From Phlebiopsis flavidoalba (Eukaryota > Basidiomycota > Agaricomycetes > Polyporales > Phanerochaetaceae): a stretch of DNA of 64,000 nucleotides. Position 1 is the first letter of the stretch. Each line of letters starts with the position of its first letter. Below the pieces are notes generated by a model that was not told where the DNA came from, searched no databases, and saw only the letters and a list, made by a program, of their open reading frames with translations. Below, piece by piece: positions 21,330 to 34,000 of the stretch. The stretch is taken from contig JAOCPU010000001.1 of NCBI GenBank assembly GCA_035772785.1, positions 806,001-870,000 on the forward strand. Direction: 5' to 3'. Position numbers and translations under genes: made by a program.

Positions 21330-23260
21330 GCTGATGACAACACCAAAAACCGTCTATGTTAGTAGTGAAACCTCCTCTGCGCTCTCGGCCCACGGAGAAG
21401 GATTGTTCTCGGTGCCGTATGTAGTAGACATCGTCCTACAAGGCCTTGCGTCCTCGGGAAAGGGCGAGGCCTTCGCCTCCTCTGACGCTTGGGTCAACCT
21501 TCACAGCCTTGGCCTCCTTGTCGAATTTCTGGGGTAGATGTACCCAACATTGTTCAGAAACTTAACCTGACCATTATGGCGTACCCTTTGTAGCTATCTC
21601 ACTCCGTTGGCAAGACCCACACGCCTCGATGTAAACGTCGCTGAAACGGGCCTTACGGATGGGATCCTGGGTCGACCGCATGGCGCTGGATCCACTCACG
21701 GGTGACGGTAGGTGGTACATCCAAAGGGTGTCGCGCACAATGCTGTATGGAGGCAGTCCGCGATCCGTACATGCCTCCACTGGACAAAAACGTAAGACGT
21801 ACGAGTTGACACACCGTAGCGGTATGTGCACGAATTCGAGGAGGATTGGGACCCGTGCCACTTGTGACGGCCCAGTCGCGAGTGTAATATGAACACGGTT
21901 TGTACCTGCTTTGACCGCAATGATATCCATTCCATTGGCCTGTACTACCAGGGAGTTATGTCGCCGACTAGTATAAGTTAAATCAGGTAGTTTCGAAGAG
22001 CCTGTCGCATCGTGCGCCTGAGGATTACCCCATTCCGTACTTGTTGTTCTCAATAGAGAACGCAAACTAAGAACAACAGGGGAATGGTAGTGTCCCATGG
22101 CGTTTCGCACTATGCATATTCAGGAAGGAATACTTGGTCCATTCCCAGACAGATTCCGAAACTCACCATGTTGAAGGCCGTCGAAGACCTGTACCCTGGT
22201 TCGAGGCACCATACAGCCGTACATCGCGTACGTCGCAATGGGCTCGTTCTTGTACTTTGCGGGCAAAGGCAATACCGTCACCGGGGGAAGGGCACTGGGC
22301 ACCGGAGACGAATACCGTTTACCTGAACGGATCCAGCAGAAGGACCTTGTTGACAGATAAGTGCATAAGGCTCCACCCTTGTCAGTTGGACCTACCGCAC
22401 TGGCGTCCGAGGAGCTCACTCAGGCGATATGACTAGTGCCCTTGGTATCCGTGCCACGCAGTGGACGGATGATCACCTACGTTGAGCTATGAAAGGATGG
22501 CAACGATAGGCAGTGATAACTCGTCTTCGTGTGATACTCAGCCTCCAAGACCGACCGAGACGCTTCCTGTAGGATGCGCCGGCGCCTATGAGAACGAGCT
22601 GGTCAAAACGGACACGGAGGGCCCAACGCCCTACCAATGTCCAAGGTGGCAGAAACCACGAATGAGCTTTCTGCTATGTAGAGCGCCAATCCGACGCCAT
22701 CTCCATCCTCCGCCTCACGTTTCAGTCTTGTACATGCCCAAGAGCTCGTCTTTTGACACCTCGACCTCCAGGGACGGGGTGTCGGTCCTGTACGCACGGT
22801 GAAACGAGTCATCGCTGCCAGCTTTGGACGGTCAAACGGCTTCGAGTGGCGTGTCACATGCCCTCCAGCGAAGAGTCGGCGAGTCCGCCGAGGTTTGGAG
22901 TGAAACCGAACGCCCAATGGGCTAGAAAAGCAAAGCGCTAATGTGCGCTTACGTCAGCACAGCTGACGGTGGGACGGCCTAGGGCAGCGGGCATCGCACA
23001 TACCAGCCGGTGTGGGAGTACCGAGGACGCAAACCGCGGCGACGAGCCCTGGCTGAAGGGAGCTCGAGGGGGATGGGGGCGGTTGGGGACGTGTGGTAGG
23101 GACGGACTCTGCCTGGCGGATGGCACCACTCGCTTCTTGCCACCAAGCGAAATTCCTCTCCGTGGGCGCTCGTCGGGCACGAACGGCGGCTCGCCATACG
23201 TCAACTCAAAGCGCAAACCACTCCATATGGCAACTCGCCCAGGATTGTAAAGGGGTCTCT
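21330..23260. other. unrecognised coding-like region, strand uncertain
   Basis: Several medium frames exist on both strands: a 178-residue minus frame at 21574-22110, a 99-residue minus frame at 22120-22419, and plus frames at 22134-22436 and 22482-22802. The composition is balanced, so frames of this size are mildly informative, but no motif is convincing. Plus-strand reading near 22640-22870 gives VAETTNELSA and, in another frame, KRVIAASFGRSNGFEWRVTC, which look protein-like. I cannot choose a strand or a family. At least one real but damaged gene is likely here. Confidence 0.25.
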
Positions 23261-23384
23261 GGTAAAAAGGATCCGGATAGCTTGGTACCCACTTCTACTT
23301 CTACACGCCCCTCAAAAATTACCATGCCATTGCTAAGTGTACATCCGTAGTCCCTTCTATTCCTTCTATATATAGGCCTAAAGC

Positions 23385-26300
23385 CATTCTCCTAACATCT
23401 CGCGCTTCGTCGTCCAGACTCGTCTCAGCAACATCGTGATCCTCGACATCTCAAATCTCGACGACATGTCGATGGCTTGAGGTGATGAGCTGAACCAGTG
23501 CTTGGTCAAGTTTGGTACTTGCCTTCCTTCAAGACCTTGAGCCAGGCAGTCTTTGTCCTGCTCATTGAGAAGCACTCGATCTGCGCCGGTCCCGTGCCTT
23601 TACCTCCCCCACCAAGGTCGCGTCCTGCGTCCTTCAGTCCAACACGTGGGGGGGGGGGGGGGGGGGCAAGCTCGAAACGACGGGCGACCCCAACCAATCC
23701 AGGTGCTAACTTTGACAGACTTGTGGTGTTGCAAAGTCTCCTGAATGTATTCGGGCGGGGGGGCAAGGCAGCAATATTCTCCGGCTGTACGATGGACGAT
23801 TCCTAATATCAACGAACGGACTGCAAGCTCATCAGGAGTGTCAAGGTCCACAGGGTTTTGAAGAGGGGGCTTGGGCGTGGCATCGATGGTGACTATCGGA
23901 CTGTGATTGTCGCTGGAAATATCTAGAGTAGGCCGTGAGCTCTTTGGCATGGAGTCCTCCGCAAATGTCTCGCCCTATTCTGCGTTGGGGGGGGGGCTGG
24001 TATTCCAGACTGTCCATGTCATTTCGTTAGTACATGCCATGCATTTGAGATCGCATCGCTTACATATACCCAGCTCTGAGATACTCATAAGGTACATTAC
24101 ATGACATCAACAGAATGGGTACTTACCTTCCCGCAGGGCTGATTTGATGCATTGGGCATAATTGTCCTCTGAACCTGTCCAACGCTTTCTGCTTCTCCTT
24201 GTAGAAGTTGACTGAAAGGACGGACATCAGGTGTTGTTTCTATCTTTCAGATAGCACTATAAGACGCACGCTTCCTTTTTAATCAGACTTCAGTGGGGGC
24301 AGATCTTCCTCCAATCTTCTTTTCCGAGCAAGTCTAGGACTGGTCTGAAGGGAGCTTCTGTGCAACTTCTCGTAGTTCTTAAGCGAAAAACATGCAGCCT
24401 GCAGCACGAAATAGTACGTCGCATGATCTCCCTACGTAAAGGCGAAGATCGATCAGTTCGAGCATTGCTTCAGAGCGAATGACATTGACCGACCAACTGT
24501 AATCGTAACGTCACCTTGATGACATGTCCGCCGCTTCCTCGTATCGCCGTTAGATAACAAGACACAAGCTAGCTCGCAGATGATCTAGGTAACCGGTGTG
24601 GTCACAGAATCAGAGATTTCCAAACTTGTGACGACCAGTCCAAGTCTGGCCTGGCGAAGCTCTGCGGTCGTGGACCTTCAAGCCATTATTGGAGAAACTT
24701 CGATTGCTCCAAGCGTCGTCGTATGACATCACGCACCGCGTAGCCTTGAGATAATTGCCCACGAAACATAAAAACAAATCGGTTCTCTTGCAACACCAAT
24801 TGCAGATGAGCCACCCTGCTTAAATAATTCCAGAGGCCGAACCACGTCGCCGCCGATATCGCCCGATTCGACGACTGCCCACCGCCCAAACCTAAGTCAG
24901 TCACCACCATGCAATTGAGTAGTCATGAAGTGCTCACTTGGGTCGATCATAGCACTATACTGCTTCAAAATGTGCGCCTCATCGGGCCTCGTGATAAGCC
25001 AGTTAAAAGCATAGAACGTACTACGCCACCCATAGTACGTACCATGAGTCACTAAGACTATTCTTAAAAGGTCTTTAGTCGGCGCGAAGTACATCCGATG
25101 GGGATGGACTAAAGTAGCTCACCCAGCAAAGACCGCGTGAACGTGACGGGTCTGGTGTTCTCAGGACACCGCCAGCGCGCGTAACAGGCTAATTTTCGAT
25201 CATGCTGGAAGACCCCCAGCTGGAAACAGCGACGACGCCTCTGGGAAAACACCCTCACATGATAGGCGCGAAACTAAGCAAGCCTTGCAGGTAAGCCTCC
25301 GGTAGGCCGTGCGTTACCTGACCGCCTGGATGCAGTCAAGCACAACGAGAAGACCCAATGTGTATTCGAACATATAATCTATAGCCTCAGTTTCATGGTA
25401 GGGGATGTGTGCTATCCCGTAGCGCAGAAGTCGCTTGGTAATTAATAGGTAATCCGACCCGTAAACCGTCGAGGTGGGCGTGGTCGTCCTTATCGCGTGC
25501 GTTTCGCGTGCAGCTGTCAACAACTAGGACGTCCCATTCCAGGAACCCACTAACAAAGGCGGTTATCCGGAAATGATATGCAGAGCCTCTTCGACTGGGA
25601 GCCCGTCTGGCTTTGAACTCAACGGGGTCGCGTACGGGCTGGGCGCTCAGTACTCGAGGCGCCCCATCGTCCGAAGAACCCCGGGCGCTGCTTCGACGTT
25701 GTGGCTCTGGTGGACGACGTGTCAGAGCGAATGCTGGGGGAGGGAGAGTTTGCTTTGGATGTTGGCCGGGGTGGCATAATTATCCAAGCCACCGGGGTAC
25801 ACTGTCTTGTAAAGTCTACGTAGGCATGAATGGGCGGAACAAAGGATTCTTTGGAAGATGGATCAATCACTTTGCGAATTTCGAATGGGCCCTGCGAGAT
25901 TGGTGTGTCAGTACAACACTTGTAGTATGTTTTTGATACGTACTTATTCAGTTTCGTAGAAACATTGTAGATACCCCATATAGGATTCGCTAAGGATGAT
26001 AGAGTTCATCATTGGCCTCGCGTGCAAAATAATAGGCGGCGAATTCTGCAAACTTACCTTAGTGCAAGCGTAAGGGCATGTAGAATAACAGCATCGGAGT
26101 TCACGAGCTCCCATTCTGTCCAGCCGGAAAGCGTGTAGAGGAGCTCCCGGACTTTGAGGCATTGAGCCCCTTCTTCGCTCCGTCAGCGGCCTCTGAAAGC
26201 AGGTTCGTGGCGGACGCCATGAGCCCGGTCTGTGTACATTATCCACTTCGTGAGAGATGCTATCTGGACAAGTCAAATCTATAATGCGTACCTCCATGGC

Positions 26301-26466
26301 CAAGAGCAGCCTCGAGGAAAGCACAAACTCCGGCCCCGAGCGCATGGAAAGGCGACTGACGTTGCGTCTCCTTGAATATTTCTCTAGCTTTATCTATATC
26401 ATTAGCGAAGAGCGCATCAAAACCAGTCGTAGCCGAGCGTAGTTGCGTGCCGTTTTCTTCAGCCAT
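23385..26466 (-). CDS. IML2: IML2-like TPR protein (inclusion body clearance / TTC39 family), frame-broken
   Basis: Homologue of yeast Iml2 and animal TTC39: tetratricopeptide proteins linked to inclusion-body clearance and lipid droplets. The start is ATG on the minus strand at 26466 ([20 protein letters not shown]), followed directly by [12 protein letters not shown] and [15 protein letters not shown], the family's N-terminal signature. In order after introns and frame changes: [16 protein letters not shown] (about 26000-25950), a Gly-rich GFFGRWG near 25680, LVTHGTYYG and [18 protein letters not shown] (about 25000-24950), RRYEEAADM (about 24540), [11 protein letters not shown] with [12 protein letters not shown] (about 24330-24180), and [19 protein letters not shown] (about 23840). 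The C-terminal piece reads [11 protein letters not shown] and TKREMLGE, ending near 23385. A 19-base G run at 23648 interrupts it. Length and order agree with fungal family members of roughly 700-800 residues. The exact last codon is uncertain. Confidence 0.85.
23648..23666. repeat. G(19) homopolymer in the IML2-like gene
   Basis: Nineteen G in a row on the plus strand, which reads as a run of Pro codons on the coding strand just where the conserved sequence changes frame. The run length is probably wrong and helps explain the break. Confidence 0.75.
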
Positions 26467-26786
26467 GTTGTGGTCGTAAGACAAGAAGGATCTGCGGCCT
26501 TATGCAACGTCTGCGTCGCGGGTTATCCTCGTCCGAGGCGGCGGTGTCGGGTGGGTGACCAGGTCGGTCCCACGTGGAATTGGGCGTCTGTACGTTGGTG
26601 CGGGGAAGGATCGGGCCGCTCGATCGACCTGAGCTGAGAGGCACGTAAGTACTACACTGGGTCTAGTACTACCTAATCCTCCCACGATACATAGCTCCCA
26701 CTCTCCTCAGTCTGTCCACTCTCGCCTTCTCGCTAAATCAAACAAGCAGAAAATATTCATGCAATATCGACAACCCCAACCCTCGC
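26467..26786. promoter_or_regulatory. bidirectional promoter region between IML2-like and ARMC8/VID28 genes
   Basis: Only about 320 bases separate two divergent start codons (26466 minus, 26787 plus), so both promoters and leaders must lie here. The plus-side half is CT-rich and A/T-rich close to the ATG (aaatcaaacaagcagaaaatattc). No TATA box or named operator is evident. Confidence 0.6.
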
Positions 26787-29700
26787 ATGCCCAGCACTCA
26801 AGCAAGCCAAGAATTCGGTGATAGGAAACCTACAGCGAGCGATGGGCTTTGGCTCAAGGATTGAGGCGTCATTATAGGAATGTGAGTCCAGTGCATCTCC
26901 ATCTTGGGTGTTTTTCGTAACCACTGTCTCCCAACACTTCGTGTCTCTTGGTGCGTATTGTTGCTCTCTACGCGTCCACTTATTCCAGGGCTAGAAAAGT
27001 GTGAACTACATTCATGATCAGAACCCACCGAGGATCCTCCGAGGGGCTCACAGGACGAGATTCGTCTCATCGCGAGCGGACCCACATATTAGCTTCATTT
27101 TGTCTTATGGTACTTTCGCATCTAGCATGTACATTGACTGGCATGATAATCTATTGCCAGACATTTTGTTTTTTTCGCCTAACCACAGAGGGGCAAGAGT
27201 TGATAGGCCCCTCTGACGCTCTCTCAGTACCTTCTCAAAACTGGATGCTCCTCGAGCCTTCCTCATTGCATATAATCAAATATAACTACGTCGGGGCCCT
27301 CCTGTCTGGTCCTCATGAGCCGCTCTTGCGCGCGGCTCTTCGCGTGATAACCAGTGCCCTCTCTGCCTTGGTTGGCCCATCAGAGTGGGGGCTTCCAACT
27401 CAAGGAATATCCAGAAAGCCTCGAAAGTTGATTTGCGAAAGTAGTACGCTCAACACACTTATTCTGAAGAGTAACTGTGTGATGCCGGCCCGTACTTTCT
27501 TGTCTTCGATAGTAATGCAAGTACTACACAACTTGCTCCAAAACAGCCAGACGCCCTTGGACATACTACCTACCCCTACTAGACTGACTCTTCACAACAA
27601 AGTCTCGCATCATATCTATTGCGCTCAACTGCCTTGCCAGTGTCTCTTCGCGGACTCCGACCATATAGACTCGTTCACGTGTGTCCGAATGGCTTCCCCC
27701 CCGTCAGAAAGACACAAGGAAATCAAAGGCAACGCCGCGGAGATGGGAGAAGGCTGAAACTGCGAAAATCACCCTCTCGCTCTCAGGCGCATTTGGGTCG
27801 CATGCCGCAGCTATCAGCCCTGCTCCTTCGTACGTAAGGATGTGAATCGTGTTGTATTTTACGTGTCAATGCAGGAGGATTCCTCCGAGATGGGTATAAC
27901 CAGGTTCAAGAAGATTGAGCTGCTTTATCAGTCTCTGGCTGCTCTCATAAGCCAGTGGACAACACCAGCGGTCTGCTGGTGAAAACTAGGGAAACCTGCG
28001 CCGGAACCAGACCCGTATGTTTCACCTCTTATCCGCGGGGGGCCGTTCGCTAACCGCTGACGTACGCAAGCAGCTGTACCTTTGCGTCCGTACTCGATAT
28101 TAGTTGCCAAAGCTCGAAGCGTAGACCAACAAATCGCAGCCTGTCTTTGGTAATGGTGCAAGCCTGTCACTCTTTACCATACTGACTCCCACTAGTGCAA
28201 CAAGTATCATACGCGCCGGGATTCGACCACAATACCCACATAAAGACCAGGTCGCCAGCAATGACAGTCCATACACGTCGCAAACAACCTTATATCTTCG
28301 GGCACAGAGAAGTCGCAGGTACGAACGAAAGCGTGTCAAGTTCTTTGTGAGTACTTTCGTTTGAGTTTCCTGACGTTATGAGCCTAATCATTGTTTTCAG
28401 ATCGTCTAGTGTGTGACGACAAAAGAACCTCTGCCAGCTTGCATACGAACGGAGTTCCTTGACAAAATTGTCTGACCTCTTGAAATCCATTACGCCGACT
28501 GACGCGCGCCAGTTGGGTGGGGATGAAGACGAAAGCCGGAAAGCGTAGCTCGCCTGAGAGAGGTATGCTTATAGAACTATTATTTCATATACCCACGCAT
28601 CATGAGTATAGCAGGCGGCCTATAGCTACTATGAGCATCCATATCACTTTTCGACACAACGAAATTCGCGGTGCCTGAGTAAACCGACAGTCTGCTTCTC
28701 ATACCGTACATCCTCATCTCTCTATCTCAACCACCACCCGGGGCGTGCGCCACGCAGCATGCCATGTGCGTACGTGCTCTCCCAGCCGAGCAGTAGCTGT
28801 ACTCCGAAACAAACATCGTGGACTCGGGACTCGGTCTCGCCGTCTAACAGGGTGTATTGTAAAAGAAGAACGAAGATCCTCGAGTACGGCATGCAGCGTC
28901 GTCCGTTATATGTAACCTCGTGACAGACTTTTCACCCCTCCAATCAGTAGGTGCTCTGGTTCTTTCCGAAGAAGCTGGGTTCATATCTTCTGCTTGCAGG
29001 TTCTATTGGAGCAAGGGATCATTCAAAACTCCGTTGTTTTATTGGGTTCGTCAGAGGTCAATCCTTGCGCTGAACGCATTATGGACCCTCAAGAACCTAC
29101 TGTACCGCAGTACAATGGAGCTCAAACGGAGGGTGATGACAGAGATAGGATGGGAGACGTTGCAAAAGGTATGTTCCAGATTTTGGCATTGATTCGAGTA
29201 GTAGTAATGATATTTTCAGGCTATTAACGCACGAACAAGCCCTGAGTACCAAGAGCAAGAGCCTTCCACGTTGTTAGAAATATCACCGATTGTGAGGCAG
29301 GGATAGAGATGGTATTCAGCAGTCTTGGAAGCGACGTTCTACTGAGGAGCGCACTGAGTCAAGCCCTACCTTCTAGAGTCAGTAGCGCGATGATGTACTA
29401 CGCCAGGTGAGCATGGAACGCTCTCAAGACCTGAAGTCGACTCTAACAGTCCTGCAGGCTACAAGTATGTTCTAGGGAACTTGGGTCAAACCCCAATCAA
29501 ATACCACTCAGATATTCTCGCCCACCCTCGCATTCGGTAATTTGCCCCTCCGCCAATGTCTCATTGACGCCAAAGTCGACGTCCGCCGACCCGCGATATC
29601 CTGTGTGCGCGAGCTCATTCGAAGGTAAACCCTCACAGATCATCACGAGTTACACGAGGTTGGGATTGATGTGACCCGTGCGACACATGTGTGACTACGG

Positions 29701-29870
29701 TGGAGAGGCTTGGTAGCGTCGAGTCCGACAACGTCTTCGTTGTCTATGGGTGTTCGAAGAAGACAGTGAGGTGCCGAGAGATAGTCAAGGGAAGCGTTTT
29801 GGAAATGCCGTTGGAGCGTGAGCCTGGGGACGATGGGGCATCTAAACCAACTCTGAGATGGCGGCTATAG
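26787..29870 (+). CDS. VID28: ARMC8/VID28 armadillo-repeat subunit of the GID/CTLH ubiquitin ligase, frame-broken
   Basis: Scaffold subunit (Gid5/Vid28 in yeast, ARMC8 in animals) of the GID/CTLH E3 ligase, which degrades gluconeogenic enzymes and other targets when carbon supply changes. ATG 26787 is followed, after one frame change, by LKQAKNSVIGN, the N-terminal signature. An intron of about 115 bases (gtgagt near 26880 to ccag near 26989) follows. Then come LRVITSALSALVGPSEWGL (about 27350), PPSERHKEIKG (about 27700), LCQLAYERSSLTKLSDLLK (about 28433-28490), NIVDSGLGLAV (about 28815), SSVICNLVTDFSPLQS (about 28900-28946), LNALWTLKNLLYRSTMEL and EIGWETLQK (about 29070-29170). C-terminal pieces are ILAHPRIR (about 29515) and DAKVDVRRPAI (about 29570, by frame change). 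Repeats are armadillo-type alpha-helical units. The stop is not certain; 29870 is where similarity ends. Confidence 0.87.
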
Positions 29871-31083
29871 TGACCACCTCTTGTTTTCCTATGTAGAATG
29901 CCTTGTTCCGATTTTAACTTGTATGCCTACTGTAGTATATTCCGGGTGAAGAAAACAAGAAATCAAGATGTAACTTAAAACTTCATTGTCCACGACGCTC
30001 GTTTATTCAAGCCATTGATGTTCTCAAGTTTGGTATCCAGGGGCCCCCCCTCCGGACCATCATTTCCGTTACTTGTGGGCCTTTCTGAGGAAGTGTTCGG
30101 CGCCGTATACTCCCTCGATTCCTGCGTGATCAATTTTACTGATGAGCTTTCAGGTATCGGTGAAGTTGATTTTCACAGGCCGTAGAACTGACACCTTTCA
30201 CATTCTCTGTTGGTCGAATCCAGACTCACACGCGAGTTGCAACGCGAGGACGATGCGCCAGCACACGGGTATAGAACATTTACGCACGACTGTACACGCG
30301 TCGTTTGTCACGGCGCCAGTAGTCCGTCACGGGTGATTCGTCGGCGGGGAATTTGATGCACTAAGGGAATTCATTCATATCACCCCTATGCCCTCGACGC
30401 GTGAACACGCCACACGTATTGTCACTCATAATGCTCAGCCCTCAAACAGCTCAAAAGGAGCTAAGAATACAGCCAGTATGCCGGAACAAAGAGCTGTCCA
30501 GTAACGTCCATCTCTGGGCTGTCCTCAACAGGACTTCGTTGGCTTACCGTGCCGGACTAGCATTTCTGGTGGGTAAAGCCACGGACAGATCACCGACCGA
30601 ACGGGGCTTCCCACACCCCCACCAAAGGGTAGGGTCTTTATATAGGAGAGATCTAGGGTGCGGATGCTCATTCGTATATACTACATGTGTACTTGCATCA
30701 TGCTCACGAACAAACCTGTTTTTAGTTCCTCTTTTGTCTCGTCAGGGCAAAGGTACCCTCTCACAATGATGTCCTTTGAGGCCAGACCCACCTCACAGCG
30801 TGTACGTACGCGTCATATTTTGTCTTAAAAATTACTGATTTTGTACACAGTGTTATCTCCTCCGTTCTGGATTGATAAAAGGCGGGGAGGGGCATGCTGC
30901 AACTGGATCCAGGATCGAGCTAGAGGGTGGAGGAATATATCAGGCCAACCTGATTGCTCGGTGAGTACTTGCTAACTTTCATAACCGTATACAGAAACCC
31001 CGGCCGCCAACCTTAGGGGCTCGGTAAGCCACATGCTACGGTGGTATGCTCAGGATAGAGACCCATTGTCGACATATCATCTG
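29871..31083. other. unassigned stretch between ARMC8/VID28 and DNMT1
   Basis: Frames here are short. A 122-residue plus frame at 30401-30769 and a piece reading LEGGGIYQANLIAR near 30925-30965 look weakly protein-like. The latter is followed by a plausible donor site (gtgagtact) at about 30961, so a small gene or an untranslated exon of the methyltransferase may be present. No family recognised. Confidence 0.25.
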
Positions 31084-34000
31084 ATGGAGATGAGCGAGAG
31101 CGAGGCAGAATCAAGCACAGCCTTCACCTTCTAAGGCGTACGCTCCGGTGAGTTGCCTGCCCAATTGAAATTCATCGACTCAACTCGTTTCCGAGGAACG
31201 AAGGTCGAAGAATCATTGAGGTCAACACCAGTGTGAAGAAGGAGAACAGCATCCACCATCCTCCATCATGAACACTGACGACCTTGACGAGCGGGATTCG
31301 AGTACGCCGGAACTGCCCAACACATTATATACTCCAAGTACACATGAAGTACCCGAAGACGGCAGCTTAGAAGTCTACGGAGAAACAAATTCCGAAATCG
31401 CAAGTGAGAGAGTGGGGACGAAGACATCCCTGTCCGGCTCCAGGTGCCAGAGGTTTCACCATTTATGATCTGACGGGCATTGCCGCCGCCGCTTGGTCAT
31501 TTGACCGACATCTCTGCTCGCAGAAGTCGTCTCTCGGGGCCTCCCGTGTCGTGGAGAAGTGTATGGTTCGAAGATGACGACGATTATCAATCCGATACCT
31601 CAGACGAAGATCACCCTCCACTCTACGTTACACTGTCCAAGATTCTGTGAGATTAGCCGTACACGCAGTCAGCACGGAAGAATCATTTGCGTTGGATCCG
31701 TCAGTACAATATGCTTGACTGTACTTGATACTTTATCTAATTCATACCGTTTAGCAAGGGTATACTTACGGACAGAGTAATATGTACATGGTACATCCTT
31801 GATGCGCCGTCCGAAGACTACCGATCGTTCTACGCAGAATTTGCCACTCAGCACTACATCTTTTCACGAGCTCATAACAGCTGCAAGAGAAGATAGACAG
31901 ATCAACTGTGATGAGTTTCTCGAGCATCTACAAGACCTAGAAGATACAGGGCGAAGGGGTTCAACAGATGCCGATTTTACACGGCATCTCATTTTACAGT
32001 ACGTCAAAGCCTTGCATGATGTTGTTCGAAGCTTGCTCAATTACCTGAAACAATGCAGAGAGCATACATTCTTTCGTCGTGTTTAACGATATGAAGCAAG
32101 CTTGTCGTGACTCCCACCCTCGTATTTGTGCCAGGCTTCTGGCTGTCCCAGCAGTTGCTGCACTAGTGCAACCACCCAAACCAAAAAGCGTCGCTCGCTA
32201 GCTAATCTCAGCTGCAACTTCATCTCGTTCTCTTCAGCGGCCAATTTCTTCGGCCAAGCCGAAGGCCGCCCGTTCAGCCCCCACTTCCAGCTCTGGATCC
32301 GTATCCACTCCGGTTAGGGAAAAGCCAGTGGCCCCGGAGCCTACGGTTGTCACTCCTAGGATATACGAGATCTGCAAAGACCTACTTACCCCGACAACGA
32401 GTTTCTGGTAGTTGGATCGTCGCGTCAAGAGCAATTTGCGGTTATCCCAGGAACAGAAGCCGGAGACACCCCACACACGAAGACTAGAAATGATCCAGAA
32501 ACAATAGAGTGGATAAAGGAATCGAGGACCGTCCCCAATCATTACCAATCCGTGATGATCGACGGCGTGCGATACAATGTAAGTTTGACCTGTGTCTCGT
32601 GCGTTATAGTCGTACCCTGAAACCTGCTGTAGGTCGGGGACCAGTATCATGGTGGAACCTGGTGAAGACGACAAGAAGAAGCGTGACTGCCGCGTCACTC
32701 GACTTTGAGTGCAGCAACCCCACTAGCTCTCACGAAATGGTGAGTTTAATCATGTTATGTGTGCGGAAGATTATATGGATTATCTATTCTGTAGGTTTGC
32801 AACAGATCCTGCTACATGTACCAAGACGTCTCCTCGACAGACCAAATATGGCCACATGTCCAATATTATGTGCACGGCGCTTCGGTTATATCCTACGACA
32901 GGAGGGCTGAACATCACGTAGATATACCTTATCAGCTTTTTCCTTATTGACGAATGGTACTGCAACTGGACGTTCACCTCGAGTCAATTCTATCAGAAAA
33001 TCAACAGAACACATGTACTGGATCACCAGAAAGAAGAAGAGCCGATGGTGACGAAGAAGGACAACGTATACCTCACAGGGTAAGTAATTTCGCTACTATA
33101 CTAATCCAAATGCAGAGGCTGTTCATCGAAAGACTACAAATAGACTTTACTGGGATGACCCCAACACCAAATTCTTCCAGCGTAACCCTGAAGAGGAGAT
33201 CAAAGCTCGACGCCGATGCAAACGAAATCGACCCATGCGTCCTCCTGCGGTATCGAACAAGATTCAAGGCGACCATCGAGGAATGGAACCAGTATCGTGA
33301 CGCGCGCGTTTGATTCAGCAAGGCGTTCTACCGTACCCCGTCAACGACTTCGTGTATATTCGCCCAGAGCTAGACGAGACAGGAACGTCTAACATCATCG
33401 CGCAGATTGTGCAGATACAGCCAAGCGACAATGTGGAGAAGAGATATCACCGCGTGGACCTCAGGATGTACCAGCGCGTGTGGACCCTAATTATCCAATG
33501 TGACCTAATATCCAGCTCTGAGACGAGGCAAGAATTCGGGGAGCGGGAAATGGATGAGGTAAGTGGCATAAACGCCTGTTTCAAGATATCCAACGTCTAA
33601 TGTATTAACAGCGCCGCCTAATTCCGGAGCGATACCTTCCTCGATGACTACGACGTTAGGTATATTGAGGGTAAAGTCTTTGTCGTCACACCGAAATGCG
33701 CTATTCCCAAGCGGAGCTTCGACAATTGGGCAACATACGATGACCACTTCTACGTCGATTGCAAGGTGGATTCAGATAAGCCTCGTTCAACTGAAGAGTA
33801 TTGAGAAGCTGTCTGACACGCTGCCTTCAAGAAGTGCACGGAATGCATAGAGAAGCAAGGCAAGATTATGTTGCAGAGCAGCGACAGCTGAAGCAAGCAG
33901 ACACACACACCGCTGCGTGGCCTGGAGCTATTTGCCGGCGCGGGAGGCTTGTCCACCGGGTTTTGACGAATCTGGGTTTGTGAAGGACCTTGTGGGCCGT

